Below are positions 43,434-52,158 of a stretch of 64,000 nucleotides of DNA, in pieces. This stretch comes from Brevibacillus sedimenti (GTDB lineage: Bacteria > Bacillota > Bacilli > Brevibacillales > Brevibacillaceae): positions 1,017,501-1,081,500 of the forward strand of contig NZ_CP064048.1 of assembly GCF_020923495.1 (NCBI RefSeq). The letters run 5' to 3'. The position numbers and the translations under genes were made by a program. Every line of letters starts with the position of its first letter. Position 1 is the first letter of the stretch. The notes under the pieces were generated by a model. The model searched no databases, was not told the DNA's origin, and saw only the letters and a list, made by a program, of their open reading frames with translations.

Positions 43434-45053
43434 TTATTGACTTGATGCGGAAACCTTTTTGCGCAAGGGTGCCAAGATAAGCGAAACGAGGATGACGAGC
43501 ACACTTAACACTGCCGCAGACCCGTACAGCCCACCGTAACCGATTTCTGCAGCCCTTTTTGTCACTTCCGACACACTGGCCAGGATCACTTCCTTTAATG
43601 CTGGATCTTGGATGGAGCGAATGATTTCATTCAATTGATTGGCGTCGAATGAATCCGCTTCGGAAGCCATCCGCTGTCCAATTTGCGCCAACTCGCCAAG
43701 TGCCTGCTGTGACAAGTTGGCCTTGGCGATGTTGTCTTGCAGGATATCGGGAAAATCCGTCTTGAACAGTTCCCCCATATTGTTGTAGCCGCGGGCAATA
43801 AAGCCTGCGTAAACGGTTGGCGCTATGGTCATGCCAACCTGGCGAAGCAGTGATAAGGACGCAAGGGCCGAACCTTTATTGGATCGTAACCCTTCTGTCG
43901 CCAGAATGTTTAACGGTGCGCCTAAGATGACACCGATTCCGATACCGGCAACCATGCTGGATATGACAAACTGCCATTTCGTTTCAATCCAGAAAGGAAA
44001 CAAGGCAAACCCGACCGATGCGAGGAGTCCAGAGATGATCACCGTAAATACAGGACCTCGTTTCGATACGAGTGCACCCCCCAATCCGGCACCTACACCT
44101 GATGCCAGTGCCAGCGGCGTCATCCAGTAACCCGATTTTTCCGCCGGAATGCCCAGTACATTTTCTGTGAAACCAGGGATGAAAATCATCGCTGCCAAAA
44201 TTCCGCCAGATAATGCACCAATGACAAGGACCAGCAAGAAGCGGGGCTGCTTGATTAAATACAATGGTAAGATCGGATCGCCATTTTGCTTGCGCGCGAA
44301 TGCGGCCTCATACATGAACAAAACGACAAACAATCCGATTCCGGCACCGAGAAAACCGAACACTTCCGGTTGGGCAAGGCTTGTCCAGAAATCGATTTCG
44401 ATGTTTGTCAAGCCATACATAAGCGACAAGATGGCAAACGATAAAATGACGGTTCCCACCAGATCCAAACGGCCAGGACTGGGATCAGACGATTCCACCA
44501 GCCGCATGATTGCCAAAATGAACAATCCAATGGCAATCGGCACGTTGATGAGAAATAAAATATGCCAATTCCCTGTTACGTCAAGCAAGAATGAACCGAT
44601 GTTCGGTCCCAATATAGCGGCCACCCCGTTCATCGCGCCTAACAGCCCCAAATATTTGGCCTGCTTCGCCGGCTCAACCGTGCTTAAAATATGCGAGTTG
44701 CCGATAATGAAGATGCCGCCGCCGCCAAGAGCTTGAATGAAGCGTGCAGCCAAATAAAAGCTAAACGAGGGGCTAAGCGCTACCAACAACGAACCGATGC
44801 CGAACAAGGCGATTTCGATAATAAATAGTTTTTTTCTGCCATACCTGTCGGAAAGTTTGCCCACAATCGGCAAGCTGATCGCTAAACCCAGCGTGTAAAT
44901 GGTAATCCCCCAGGCGCCCCAGTTATCGCTCACATCGAAATGACGATTAATGGTGGTAAGCGCTGAACTGATAATCCCGTTATCAAGCTGTGCCATAAAT
45001 ACGCCGATTGAAAATAAAATCAGCGCCCAATATTGGGAGGATTGTTTTGCCAA
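43434..45053 (-). CDS. MFS drug exporter, DHA2 (14-TM) family
   Basis: About 539 residues with fourteen predicted membrane segments. FMAQLDNGIISSALTTINRHF (split as FMAQLDNGIISSALTTI) is the DHA2 opening motif; GKLSDRYGRKKLF is motif A, and GNIGSFLLD-like GPNIGSFLLD corresponds to motif C. Family members export drugs and dyes with protons. GTG at 45062 lies inside the ribosome binding site AGTAGGTGAT, so TTG at 45053, five bases after it, is the better start. No regulator is adjacent on its own operon. A tail of uncharged repeats was not seen. Confidence 0.9.
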   Translation of the reverse strand: MAKQSSQYWALILFSIGVFMAQLDNGIISSALTTINRHFDVSDNWGAWGITIYTLGLAISLPIVGKLSDRYGRKKLFIIEIALFGIGSLLVALSPSFSFYLAARFIQALGGGGIFIIGNSHILSTVEPAKQAKYLGLLGAMNGVAAILGPNIGSFLLDVTGNWHILFLINVPIAIGLFILAIMRLVESSDPSPGRLDLVGTVILSFAILSLMYGLTNIEIDFWTSLAQPEVFGFLGAGIGLFVVLFMYEAAFARKQNGDPILPLYLIKQPRFLLVLVIGALSGGILAAMIFIPGFTENVLGIPAEKSGYWMTPLALASGVGAGLGGALVSKRGPVFTVIISGLLASVGFALFPFWIETKWQFVISSMVAGIGIGVILGAPLNILATEGLRSNKGSALASLSLLRQVGMTIAPTVYAGFIARGYNNMGELFKTDFPDILQDNIAKANLSQQALGELAQIGQRMASEADSFDANQLNEIIRSIQDPALKEVILASVSEVTKRAAEIGYGGLYGSAAVLSVLVILVSLILAPLRKKVSASSQ

Positions 45054-45282
45054 CAGGATCACCTACTAATGATTTCATGTTGTTTTGATTTTGGTGACAG
45101 ACTACATTCAGCTTGTCCGGAAAGGCTGATATTTATTCTATTTCTTTCCGTCCATATCACATTACCGTGAAACGAGAAAAACAATGGCTGCCACAGGTTG
45201 CTTGCGGCTAAACCTGTCGCAGCCCTCAAATCCCTTGCCCTCTAACCCCTTGGCGAGAAGGGAAACATTCATCAATTTGAAG

Positions 45283-46518
45283 CTATCCGAATGAACGGCG
45301 TTCAGGCTTAAAAGCGTAAGTCTTGCCTTTCCATACCGTGAACAAGGTGATCAGGCTAAGCAGTGCAACGGCCCAAGGAATTGATCCCGCTCCTGTGTGA
45401 TCCAGCAGGAGACCGCCAATGACGCCACCTCCGGCCACTGCAAGGTTAAAGATGGTCACCAGCATGGATTGCGCCACATCAGCTCCCTCCCCTGCTGCAT
45501 CCGCTATGGCCGTCTGCAGTAACGTCGGTGCGCCCCCGAAAGTCAAGCCCCAAATAGATACGCCTAGATAGGTTATCGCATGTGCTTCGCCAGCAATCCC
45601 CATTATGGTTGATACCAATGCGAACCCAGCAAGGCTAATAAGTGTCAGGAAACGAAGCCGTACGTCTATAAACAGGCCGATAATCCAAATCCCGATTATA
45701 GATGAGCAGCCAAAGATTAGCAGGATGAGGTCCAAACGATCCACGAGCCCGACGTGAGCCATAAATGGCGCAATGTAGGTATAGAGGATGTTGTGAGCCA
45801 AAATCCATACAAAAACGACAAACAATACCGAGCGGATCCCAGGAAGCATGAAAACTTTGCGAATGGGCTGCCGTTGTTGGTACGCTTGCCCTGGATAATC
45901 GGGCACTGCAGCAAGTATCCATACGAAAAGGGCAAGCGTAAGCATTGAAATCATTCCAAAGATAACCCGCCAATCGAGTAACGTACCAAGCCAGGTACCA
46001 AGCGGCACGCCTAGAGATAAGGCGATAGGCTGACCGACTCCCACAATCGCCAATGCACGCCCCTGTAGATGATACGGCACCATTCTTCGCGCGTAACCGG
46101 CAAGCAGTCCCCAGGTCAACGCTGCGGCCATGCCCGCAACGAATCGAGCTCCTAATGTCACGAAATAGTCAGTGGCCAATGCAGTTACAGCGTTGAAAAG
46201 AAACAAGCCTCCGACTGCCAGTAACAATGCATGTTTTCTGCGCCAGCTGCGTGTCGCGGCTATAATCGGAATTGCCGCCACCACCGAGCCAAAAGCATAG
46301 AGCGACACAAGTTGACCCGACAACGCCTCTGAGATGCCAAAGTCCCTGCCGATTTGCGGCAGCAACCCCGCCGGCATCGTTTCGGTCAATATGGCGATAA
46401 AACCGGCCATTGTAAACGCCAGAAGTCGCAAAACGGGAAGCTGATCTGCAGCAGGTGCATCCTGAAAGTCAATGCCAGTACATTCATTATTTTTGACATT
46501 GTTCATAGCTCTACTCAC
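45283..46518 (-). CDS. MFS exporter, DHA1 family (AraJ/YdhP-like)
   Basis: A 411-residue protein with twelve membrane segments. FIAILTETMPAGLLPQIGRDFGIS (first part ILTETMPAGLLPQIG) and SGQLVSLYAFGSVVAAIPI are typical of the AraJ/NepI-like DHA1 group; GRALAIVGVGQPIALSLGVPLG is motif C. GTG at 46518 overlaps the stop of the oxidoreductase gene (GTGA); an ATG four codons later is possible. It is co-transcribed with that gene behind a TetR operator and is probably induced with it. Confidence 0.9.
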   Translation of the reverse strand: MSRAMNNVKNNECTGIDFQDAPAADQLPVLRLLAFTMAGFIAILTETMPAGLLPQIGRDFGISEALSGQLVSLYAFGSVVAAIPIIAATRSWRRKHALLLAVGGLFLFNAVTALATDYFVTLGARFVAGMAAALTWGLLAGYARRMVPYHLQGRALAIVGVGQPIALSLGVPLGTWLGTLLDWRVIFGMISMLTLALFVWILAAVPDYPGQAYQQRQPIRKVFMLPGIRSVLFVVFVWILAHNILYTYIAPFMAHVGLVDRLDLILLIFGCSSIIGIWIIGLFIDVRLRFLTLISLAGFALVSTIMGIAGEAHAITYLGVSIWGLTFGGAPTLLQTAIADAAGEGADVAQSMLVTIFNLAVAGGGVIGGLLLDHTGAGSIPWAVALLSLITLFTVWKGKTYAFKPERRSFG

Positions 46519-47375
46519 ACCAATCCGGATGCAGCCATATCCTTCTCTGAATGGCCCGCTTCGAACGCGCGTCGGAATCTCTCTAGCCCGGCAGCGGCAA
46601 CATCCGCAGTGATGCCAGCCTGCTCAACAGCTTCCATAACCAGTTGGGCGTCTTTGAGCGCATTCGCAATCGAAAAACTGACAGGGTAATCATCTGCAAG
46701 TATTAAAGCAGCTTTCGACTGAAAAAATGCGCTGTCCATAGGTCCGCCTTTCACGACATCCACTACCAACGCCGGATCGACGCCAAGCCCCTTGGCTATT
46801 GCCAAGCTTTCAGCGACACCATGCGTCAACGCAAACGCCCAGCTGTTCAATGCCAGCTTGAGACGGCTGGCCGCTCCAATCCGCTCTGACACCCACACTG
46901 TCCGTTTGCCGATCGCGTCAAACACCGGCTGTACGGTATCCCGATCTTCAGTTGGTCCGGATGCCATGATGACAAGTTGTCCCTGTTCCGCTGGTTGACG
47001 GGTGCCCTGAATGGGGGCGTCAAACAACCTGAGCCCGCGCTGCTCGGCGAAGACCGCCAATTCATCGATCGCTTTGATGCCGACCGTACTCATCTGAATC
47101 CAGATAGCTCCTTTGGACAAACCGGAAGCAGCGCTTTCCATCACATCCAGCACGGACGCTCCATCCTTAAGCAGCGTAATGATAATATCCGCATCCTGCA
47201 CAGCTTCCCGTGGCGATTCAAATACATCCACACCGGATGATGCAAGCGCCTCTGCCTTGCCACGTGTCCGATTCCATACACGCACGGAAAAACCATGCTT
47301 CTGTAAATTACGAGCCACTGGTGCACCAATGATGCCGGTGCCAAGTACGGTGATCGTTTTTCGATGTAATTTCAT
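46515..47375 (-). CDS. NAD(P)-dependent oxidoreductase, 3-hydroxyisobutyrate dehydrogenase family
   Basis: A 286-residue enzyme. The N-terminal Rossmann motif ITVLGTGIIGAPVARNL, the NADPH-suggesting VWNRTRGKAEAL, IWIQMSTVGI, DAPIQGTRQPAEQGQLVIM and the catalytic-lysine region RLKLALNSW place it in the beta-hydroxyacid dehydrogenase/imine reductase family. Substrate unknown. ATG at 47375 follows AAAGGAGGTTTTTAAA. It heads a two-gene operon with an MFS exporter, and a 24-bp TetR-type palindrome sits upstream at 47436-47459. Confidence 0.9.
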   Translation of the reverse strand: MKLHRKTITVLGTGIIGAPVARNLQKHGFSVRVWNRTRGKAEALASSGVDVFESPREAVQDADIIITLLKDGASVLDVMESAASGLSKGAIWIQMSTVGIKAIDELAVFAEQRGLRLFDAPIQGTRQPAEQGQLVIMASGPTEDRDTVQPVFDAIGKRTVWVSERIGAASRLKLALNSWAFALTHGVAESLAIAKGLGVDPALVVDVVKGGPMDSAFFQSKAALILADDYPVSFSIANALKDAQLVMEAVEQAGITADVAAAGLERFRRAFEAGHSEKDMAASGLV

Positions 47376-47435
47376 TTTAAAAACCTCCTTTTGGGAAAAA
47401 GGGCTCCGCATGTCGAACATGCTTCACGCCATTAT

Positions 47436-47459
47436 GTTTTGGAACGATCATTACAAAAC
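47436..47459. promoter_or_regulatory. TetR operator 1, before the oxidoreductase-MFS operon
   Basis: A 24-bp palindrome GTTTTG-G-AA-n6-TT-A-CAAAAC. The same pattern occurs at 48133-48156 upstream of the TetR gene; in the inverted orientation the first nine bases are identical. Confidence 0.8.
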
Positions 47460-47532
47460 GTTGCAAAAAAATTCCTGCAAGGTAATGCAGGTTTTTCCAG
47501 TTGGATGCAGAGATGCTCTGCTCAATCCGCCT

Positions 47533-48114
47533 TTAAAGCGCCTGAATTGCAACATCCACCACATCAAGCAACAGTTGACGCCGGTTATGCCCAATATATC
47601 CTTTGCTTAATACGCGCAACCCTTGAATCGTATTCAGTATGAAGCGAGACAGTGCGCGAGCATTCTTGTCTGAAGCAATTTCACCGTTTTCTTGGGCACG
47701 AGAAAATGCCTCGTATAATGCGGATTCCAATTCTTTAAAGTTTTGCGCCACAATAGCAGCGATTTCGGAATCATGACTTGCAAGCTCTAGTGCTGCGTTG
47801 GCAGTCATGCATCCGAGTCCTTTTTCTTTGCCAAGCTCTTCCTCGACGACATCCATCAATAGCAGCCTAACGCGCTCTTTTACTGAACCGGGTCCGGACA
47901 GCACCGCAATTTGCGATGCCTTCAACTCCTGATATCGGCGAAGCGTATGCTTATAAAGTTCGTGTTTGCTGCCAAAGGCATTATAAATACTGCTTCGTCC
48001 CAGTTCAGTGCCTTCCACCAAATCTTGAATCGAGGTCGCAGTATAGCCTCGTTGCCAAAAAACTTGCATGGCTGCATCCACTACATCATCTGGATCAAAC
48101 TCTTTTGGGCGCAA
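47533..48114 (-). CDS. TetR-family repressor
   Basis: A 193-residue regulator. The HTH is in residues 9-55: AMQVFWQRGYTATSIQDLVE and LGRSSIYNAFGSKHELY, typical of TetR. The C-terminal ligand domain has GCMTANAALELASHDSEI, resembling the YxaF/AcuR-like groups with a Cys there. TTG at 48114 is used, with GGAGGTGAGCAT upstream; no ATG is available. Its own promoter and the downstream oxidoreductase-MFS operon share a 24-bp palindrome, so it represses both. Confidence 0.9.
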   Translation of the reverse strand: MRPKEFDPDDVVDAAMQVFWQRGYTATSIQDLVEGTELGRSSIYNAFGSKHELYKHTLRRYQELKASQIAVLSGPGSVKERVRLLLMDVVEEELGKEKGLGCMTANAALELASHDSEIAAIVAQNFKELESALYEAFSRAQENGEIASDKNARALSRFILNTIQGLRVLSKGYIGHNRRQLLLDVVDVAIQAL

Positions 48115-48132
48115 ATGCTCACCTCCTGTTCT

Positions 48133-48156
48133 GTTTTGAAACGTTCATTCCAAAAC
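48133..48156. promoter_or_regulatory. TetR operator 2, before the tetR gene
   Basis: GTTTTG-A-AA-n6-TT-C-CAAAAC, 24 bp, 18 bases upstream of the TetR start; matches operator 1 and indicates autorepression. Confidence 0.8.
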
Positions 48157-48420
48157 AAACATAAATCTTTATCGTCTTTCTGTCAAGATTGTGCAGGATC
48201 TCCTGTGTGGTCTCACTTTGAAGCTCGGCTATCCAGTGGTGGATTGGGCGGCGTCTTTATCGGGCGGTCAATTCGTTTAACTGAATCTCAAAAGTGCTAG
48301 AGATGGCTTGGATACATTTAACGTAAGTAAAGCAGGCGCAAAAAAAGTAGTAAATCATGTAAATTATTGGTATTATGTTGAGGGTGGTCACATTTTATTG
48401 GTTTTCACCAATTTACCGCA
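48157..48420. other. Intergenic stretch without a supported gene
   Basis: About 260 bases, AT-rich to the right. A plus-strand reading around 48187-48276 gives a short protein-like string without a ribosome binding site; I see no reliable gene or RNA. Confidence 0.4.
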
Positions 48421-48666
48421 CTATCTCATGACCACTGATAAGGCTCGTCGCTCCATTTCATAAATCCCCATATCAAACATATCCAGGTGATAAATCCATG
48501 AACCATGACGAACGGTATTTTCATCATCTGGTCCAAATACTGCGATTATTATATTAATAATTTTGAATCCCTTATCAATTGTATAAAACGAATGTTCCGG
48601 GATCAGAGACGAACCATGCGAATAAATGTTGTAAACTATTTTGCTTCCACCACCACTTATCCGCAT
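48421..48666 (-). CDS. Doubtful 81-residue ORF
   Basis: The predicted protein contains YTIDKGFKIINIIIAVFGPD and an acidic end with HLDMFDMGIYEMERRAL. No ribosome binding site at a proper distance and no family that I recognise. It may be a gene remnant in an AT-rich accessory stretch. Confidence 0.25.
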   Translation of the reverse strand: MRISGGGSKIVYNIYSHGSSLIPEHSFYTIDKGFKIINIIIAVFGPDDENTVRHGSWIYHLDMFDMGIYEMERRALSVVMR

Positions 48667-48737
48667 CCTCGCGTCATGTAGTTAAAATGCATCATCTTCC
48701 GAAAACCAGAAGATGATGCACTACAGTCATTTAGACT

Positions 48738-49933
48738 TCATCCAGGATACTGTCCGGCACCTTGACTGCCGGCACTCATTCGCATCCTTAAGAACGACAC
48801 CACCACGATCGCAATCGCGACTCCGACCATCCCCGCCCATGTAATGGACGACAGAGACACCCGGTCGACCATAACGCCTCCGATTGCAGCACCCGCAGCC
48901 ATGGACAGCTGCATCATGGATTGGTTCAGGCTCAGCATGATTCCCGAATAATTCGGTTCAATCCGCACCAGATTGACTTGTTGCGTTGGACCGGAAGACC
49001 ATGCCGAAAACGACCACAAGATCAGAAGGATGACAATCGGCAGCCACGAGTGCGTGTAGGTAACGGTTAGCGAGAGGAGAAGCAGCGCTATGACATGCAA
49101 GAGCATTCCCCCTGACAGCGTCGGGAATACCCCCCATTTGTCCGCACTGAAGCCGCCGAATTTGGAACCGACCAGGCTAGCGATGCCGAACGCCAACAGC
49201 ACTCCGCTCAGCATTCCTTCTTTCAATCCAGCCACATCCAGCAGATACGGTGAAATGTAGGTGTAGGCGACCGAGTATCCGCCGAGCCAGAAAAAGGTAA
49301 TCGTAAGCCCCAGCGCTACGTTTCCGTTTTTCAGGAAGGCCAGTTGCTTGGACAGCGGCATCGGTTTATCTCCCTGAACTCGGGGAGGATGGCATACAGG
49401 ATGAACATCGCCACCAGACCGGCCAGTGCCAATATGCCAAAAACAGACTGCCATCCGAATTGTGCTGCAACGATACGTCCAAGAGGCACGCCGATAATCA
49501 GGGAAGCGGTAAAGCCCATGACCACGGTAGCAATCGCGCTGGCTTGTTTGCCTGGGACAGCAATTTTCGCGGCGATGTCCAAAGCGGTTACCACGACCAT
49601 TCCCGCGCCCAGAGCCATGATGACGCGAGCCGCGAGAAACGATGCATAGCCAGACAAAACGAAAGAGAGAATGTTCCCGATTACGAAGGCACCCATCGCC
49701 CAAACCAGCAGTTTTTGCCTTTCCACCTTCGCCGTCAACGCCATCAGGATCGGGGTGCCGATGGCGTACACAAGTGAAAAGATCGTGACCAACTGCCCCG
49801 CAGAAGTAACGGAAATCCCCATCGTATTCGAGATCTTATCCAGGATGCCGGAAATAACATACTCGGATGTACCCACCAAAAAAGTAACCAACGCCAATAA
49901 ATAGACTCTCCACGTGTTAGACATTGCGTTCAC
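48738..49933 (-). pseudogene. MFS transporter (PbuE/DHA1-like), one frameshift
   Basis: The 5' part (49933 to about 49386) gives LLALVTFLVGTSEYVISGIL, AGQLVTIFSLVYAIGTPIL and GFTASLIIGVPLGRIV, half an MFS protein of the purine-efflux PbuE/DHA1 type. The other half continues in another frame from about 49380 (GDKPMPLSKQLAFLKNG) to a normal end at 48738. One missing C in the CCCC run at 49382-49385 explains it and gives 398 residues. The ArsR gene upstream probably regulates it: the two share an operator motif. AAAAAAGGAGAAGTG precedes the start. True lesion or sequencing error cannot be decided here. Confidence 0.82.
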
Positions 49934-49984
49934 TTCTCCTTTTTTGTTCGAATAGGTACCAATGCAACAACTTTTATCGAATAT

Positions 49985-50000
49985 ACATATCGCGATATGT
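49985..50000. promoter_or_regulatory. ArsR-type operator before the MFS gene
   Basis: ACATATCGCGATATGT is a perfect 16-bp palindrome 52 bases upstream of the MFS start. A 13/16 match lies in the arsR promoter at 50372-50387. Confidence 0.7.
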
Positions 50001-50052
50001 CGATTTGTTTGGCCAAATAAAAACTGAATACGGTTGAGGTATTCAGTTCAGA

Positions 50053-50355
50053 CTAGAGCGTCTGATGTAAGTAATCAGCTATTTCTTTTATTTTCTCTTC
50101 GTTTCGTTTGTAGTACGTGTATTTGCCGATCCGATTGGTTCGAATCAGTCCGGCCCGCTGCAGAATGGACAAATACTGCGAAACCGTCGACTGTGTCATG
50201 TTCAACTTCTCCGTCACTTGACTGACACACACCCCGACTTCCCTCATATCCACTCCTTCGTGGGGCACAAAATGTTTTTCGGGCTCCTTCAGCCACTGTA
50301 AAATCTGTAACCTCGACTCGTTCGACAACGCCTTGAATACTTCAATTGGATCCAT
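50053..50355 (-). CDS. ArsR-family winged-helix repressor
   Basis: A 100-residue regulator: MDPIEVFKALSNESRLQILQ opens the winged helix and MTQSTVSQYLSILQRAGLI is the recognition part. Metal-binding Cys clusters of ArsR/CadC are absent; one Cys sits in MREVGVCVSQV. ATG at 50355 fits the family's start and a preceding promoter whose -10 lies only 7 bases from the ATG, so the mRNA is probably leaderless; no ribosome binding site is seen. It precedes an MFS gene on the same strand and shares an operator motif with it. Confidence 0.88.
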   Translation of the reverse strand: MDPIEVFKALSNESRLQILQWLKEPEKHFVPHEGVDMREVGVCVSQVTEKLNMTQSTVSQYLSILQRAGLIRTNRIGKYTYYKRNEEKIKEIADYLHQTL

Positions 50356-50362
50356 GGCTTTT

Positions 50363-50390
50363 ATTATATCTACATTTTTCGATATGTCAA
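50363..50390 (-). promoter_or_regulatory. arsR promoter with overlapping operator
   Basis: On the minus strand TTGACA (50390-50385), 16-base spacer, TATAAT (50368-50363), then 7 bases to ATG. The operator copy at 50372-50387 covers the spacer and -35, implying autorepression. Confidence 0.75.
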
Positions 50391-50430
50391 TATCACTCAA
50401 GCACACAGGCGGGTCAACAAAGCCGGCAGC

Positions 50431-50476
50431 AAAAAAACAGCCCCTGTAACGGACCTTCATCCGCAACAAGGGCTGT
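50431..50476 (-). terminator. Terminator of the oxidoreductase-marR operon
   Basis: ACAGCCCCTGT (50437-50447) pairs with ACAAGGGCTGT (50466-50476) with one wobble; the minus strand then has seven T residues. Confidence 0.85.
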
Positions 50477-50503
50477 CTTGCATCACGATTTGCACAAGAG
50501 GAG

Positions 50504-50938
50504 CTAGTCTAGCCGCTTCATCGTTTGGTATAGACGTCTTAAATTCATCAACAAGCTTTCTTTATCCTCCGGAGTCCATTCAGCCAAAGCCTCTTGCATC
50601 ATGCGCTCACGGGTACGGTTGATGATTGCAATGATTTCCTCCCCGTGTTTTGTCAATTCAGACACGCGTATGCGCGAATCCGAACGTGACGGATACGTAT
50701 GAACCAACCCGGCATTCTCCAACTTGTCAATTTGCCGACTGACACTCGAATAACTTTTCCCCATCATGGCAGCCAATTCTCCAACACTCGTTGATTGGAG
50801 ATGGGCGATCCCCACCAGGACGCGGAAGGCAGCTGCCTCCAGATTCATACCCGTCTTGGCAATCATTTCCAGATCACGATCCGGCCGATTGAGAAGGGAA
50901 ACGATATCGATTAGCGCTTTGAAAATTTCACGTTCCAT
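50504..50938 (-). CDS. MarR-family regulator
   Basis: A 144-residue winged-helix regulator: AAAFRVLVGIAHLQSTSVGELA, MMGKSYSSVSRQIDKLENAGLV and the wing PSRSDSRIRVSELTKHG (DxR motif) are typical of MarR. ATG at 50938 lies 8 bases after the stop of the oxidoreductase gene; there is no good ribosome binding site, so translation may be by coupling. Two perfect 25-bp palindromes upstream of the oxidoreductase are probably its operators, making this a self-controlled pair. Confidence 0.88.
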   Translation of the reverse strand: MEREIFKALIDIVSLLNRPDRDLEMIAKTGMNLEAAAFRVLVGIAHLQSTSVGELAAMMGKSYSSVSRQIDKLENAGLVHTYPSRSDSRIRVSELTKHGEEIIAIINRTRERMMQEALAEWTPEDKESLLMNLRRLYQTMKRLD

Positions 50939-50946
50939 GCCATTTA

Positions 50947-51900
50947 TTATACCGTAACCACCGGGCGGGGCGTCAATGGAGCGTTCCAAGCAGCTTCGAT
51001 ATCTTCCAAAGCAAACTCCGTTGTGGAAATGGTTAATTTGCCCTTGGCGGCCATCTCAAAAACCCCTTTTACCGCAGACAACATATCTGCTTTTGAAACG
51101 CTCTTGCCCCCGCTGCCTGCCAGTTCAATGGTTGATGCACGCAGAATTGATGAAGGCAACGGTATGCTTTCTTGACCAGATGCAGTGCCAATGCTCACGA
51201 AGCGGGTTGCACGATCCGTATTTACCTTGGCAACAGCTGACATGATGGCGATTGCACTGTCGCCCCAAAGGTAATCCAATACAACATCAACGCCTTCAGC
51301 CATAACGGGCATGAGAGCATGTTCAAAGCTGGTTTGTCCGTTCTCTGCTGTCATATCAAATGAAATGACTGTATCGGCTTCAAGCGCTTGTAATTTCGCT
51401 TCACTGCGCCCGGTTGCAATAATCTTCCTGGCTCCCAGCCCCTTGGCTATCTGAACCGCCAAGCTGCCTGATGCCCCCGTGGCTCCATTAATCAAAACCG
51501 TTTGCCCGGACTTGAAGCCCGCTCGAAATACCAACGCCGCCCATGATGACATCGCCGGGTTGGCTATCGCGGCCGCAGTTACGTCATCAACACCGTCCGG
51601 CAAATGGACAATCAGCTTTTCACTCACCATGGTTTGTTCAGCCAAACTGCCATAAGGCCATGCAGGCATTGCAAAGTAGACACGAGTCCCATCTTCCAAG
51701 GTCCCAACGCCATCCATACCGGCCACCATTGGAAAGTTACCTTCAGAGGAGTAATGCATGCCGAGTGAACGGAACTTACTCACTCGACTCAAGGCTGCTG
51801 CCGAAACGTTAACGACAACGTGCCCCTCTGTCACAACGGGGGGATCAAAATGGCCCAGTACAGGAGGTGTTCCCTTCTCCTTCACGATCGCTGCCCTCAT
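50947..51900 (-). CDS. Quinone oxidoreductase-like zinc-independent alcohol dehydrogenase
   Basis: A 317-residue medium-chain dehydrogenase/reductase. The GroES-like half has VVNVSAAALSRVSKFR and FPMVAGMDGVGTLEDGT; the Rossmann half has TVLINGATGASGSLAVQIAK with IATGRSEAKLQAL. Zinc ligands of classical ADHs are missing, so it belongs to the quinone oxidoreductase branch (NADPH-linked). It is the first gene of an operon with marR, behind two strong palindromic operators; substrates and inducer may be quinones or other electrophiles (inference). Confidence 0.9.
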   Translation of the reverse strand: MRAAIVKEKGTPPVLGHFDPPVVTEGHVVVNVSAAALSRVSKFRSLGMHYSSEGNFPMVAGMDGVGTLEDGTRVYFAMPAWPYGSLAEQTMVSEKLIVHLPDGVDDVTAAAIANPAMSSWAALVFRAGFKSGQTVLINGATGASGSLAVQIAKGLGARKIIATGRSEAKLQALEADTVISFDMTAENGQTSFEHALMPVMAEGVDVVLDYLWGDSAIAIMSAVAKVNTDRATRFVSIGTASGQESIPLPSSILRASTIELAGSGGKSVSKADMLSAVKGVFEMAAKGKLTISTTEFALEDIEAAWNAPLTPRPVVTV

Positions 51901-51925
51901 CGTAATTTCACCCTTCTTTCGCTCA

Positions 51926-51950
51926 AATTATGTGCGTTTTGCACATAATT
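51926..51950. promoter_or_regulatory. MarR operator 1
   Basis: AATTATGTGC-n5-GCACATAATT, a perfect 25-bp inverted repeat just upstream of the oxidoreductase start. Confidence 0.85.
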
Positions 51951-51962
51951 GAGTATAGCACG

Positions 51963-51987
51963 AAATATGTGCATGATGCACATATTT
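51963..51987. promoter_or_regulatory. MarR operator 2
   Basis: AAATATGTGC-n5-GCACATATTT, a perfect 25-bp inverted repeat centred 37 bases from operator 1. A TATACT -10 candidate lies between them on the minus strand. Confidence 0.85.
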
Positions 51988-52086
51988 TTCTGCCCAATGT
52001 GAAGACAGCTCCTGGGCAAGGGGCCGTACAATTTTAACCATGTATGCGAGCGACACCTGCGCTGCTTACACCCGTGGCACAAGATA

Positions 52087-52120
52087 AAACTCCCCCGCCA
52101 ATTGTTCGGCGAGGGAGTTT
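52087..52120 (-). terminator. Terminator of the CHAT-like gene
   Basis: AAACTCCC..CGCC (52087-52099) pairs with GGCGAGGGAGTTT (52108-52120); the minus strand continues TTTTATC. It lies about 40 bases past the stop. Confidence 0.75.
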
Positions 52121-52158
52121 ATCTGCAATCTTCGGCAAGCTATTGATCTACACACGTC

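Noticed and set aside
50356-50469. N-terminal extension of the ArsR gene
   Set aside because: Covers the arsR promoter and the terminator of the preceding operon.
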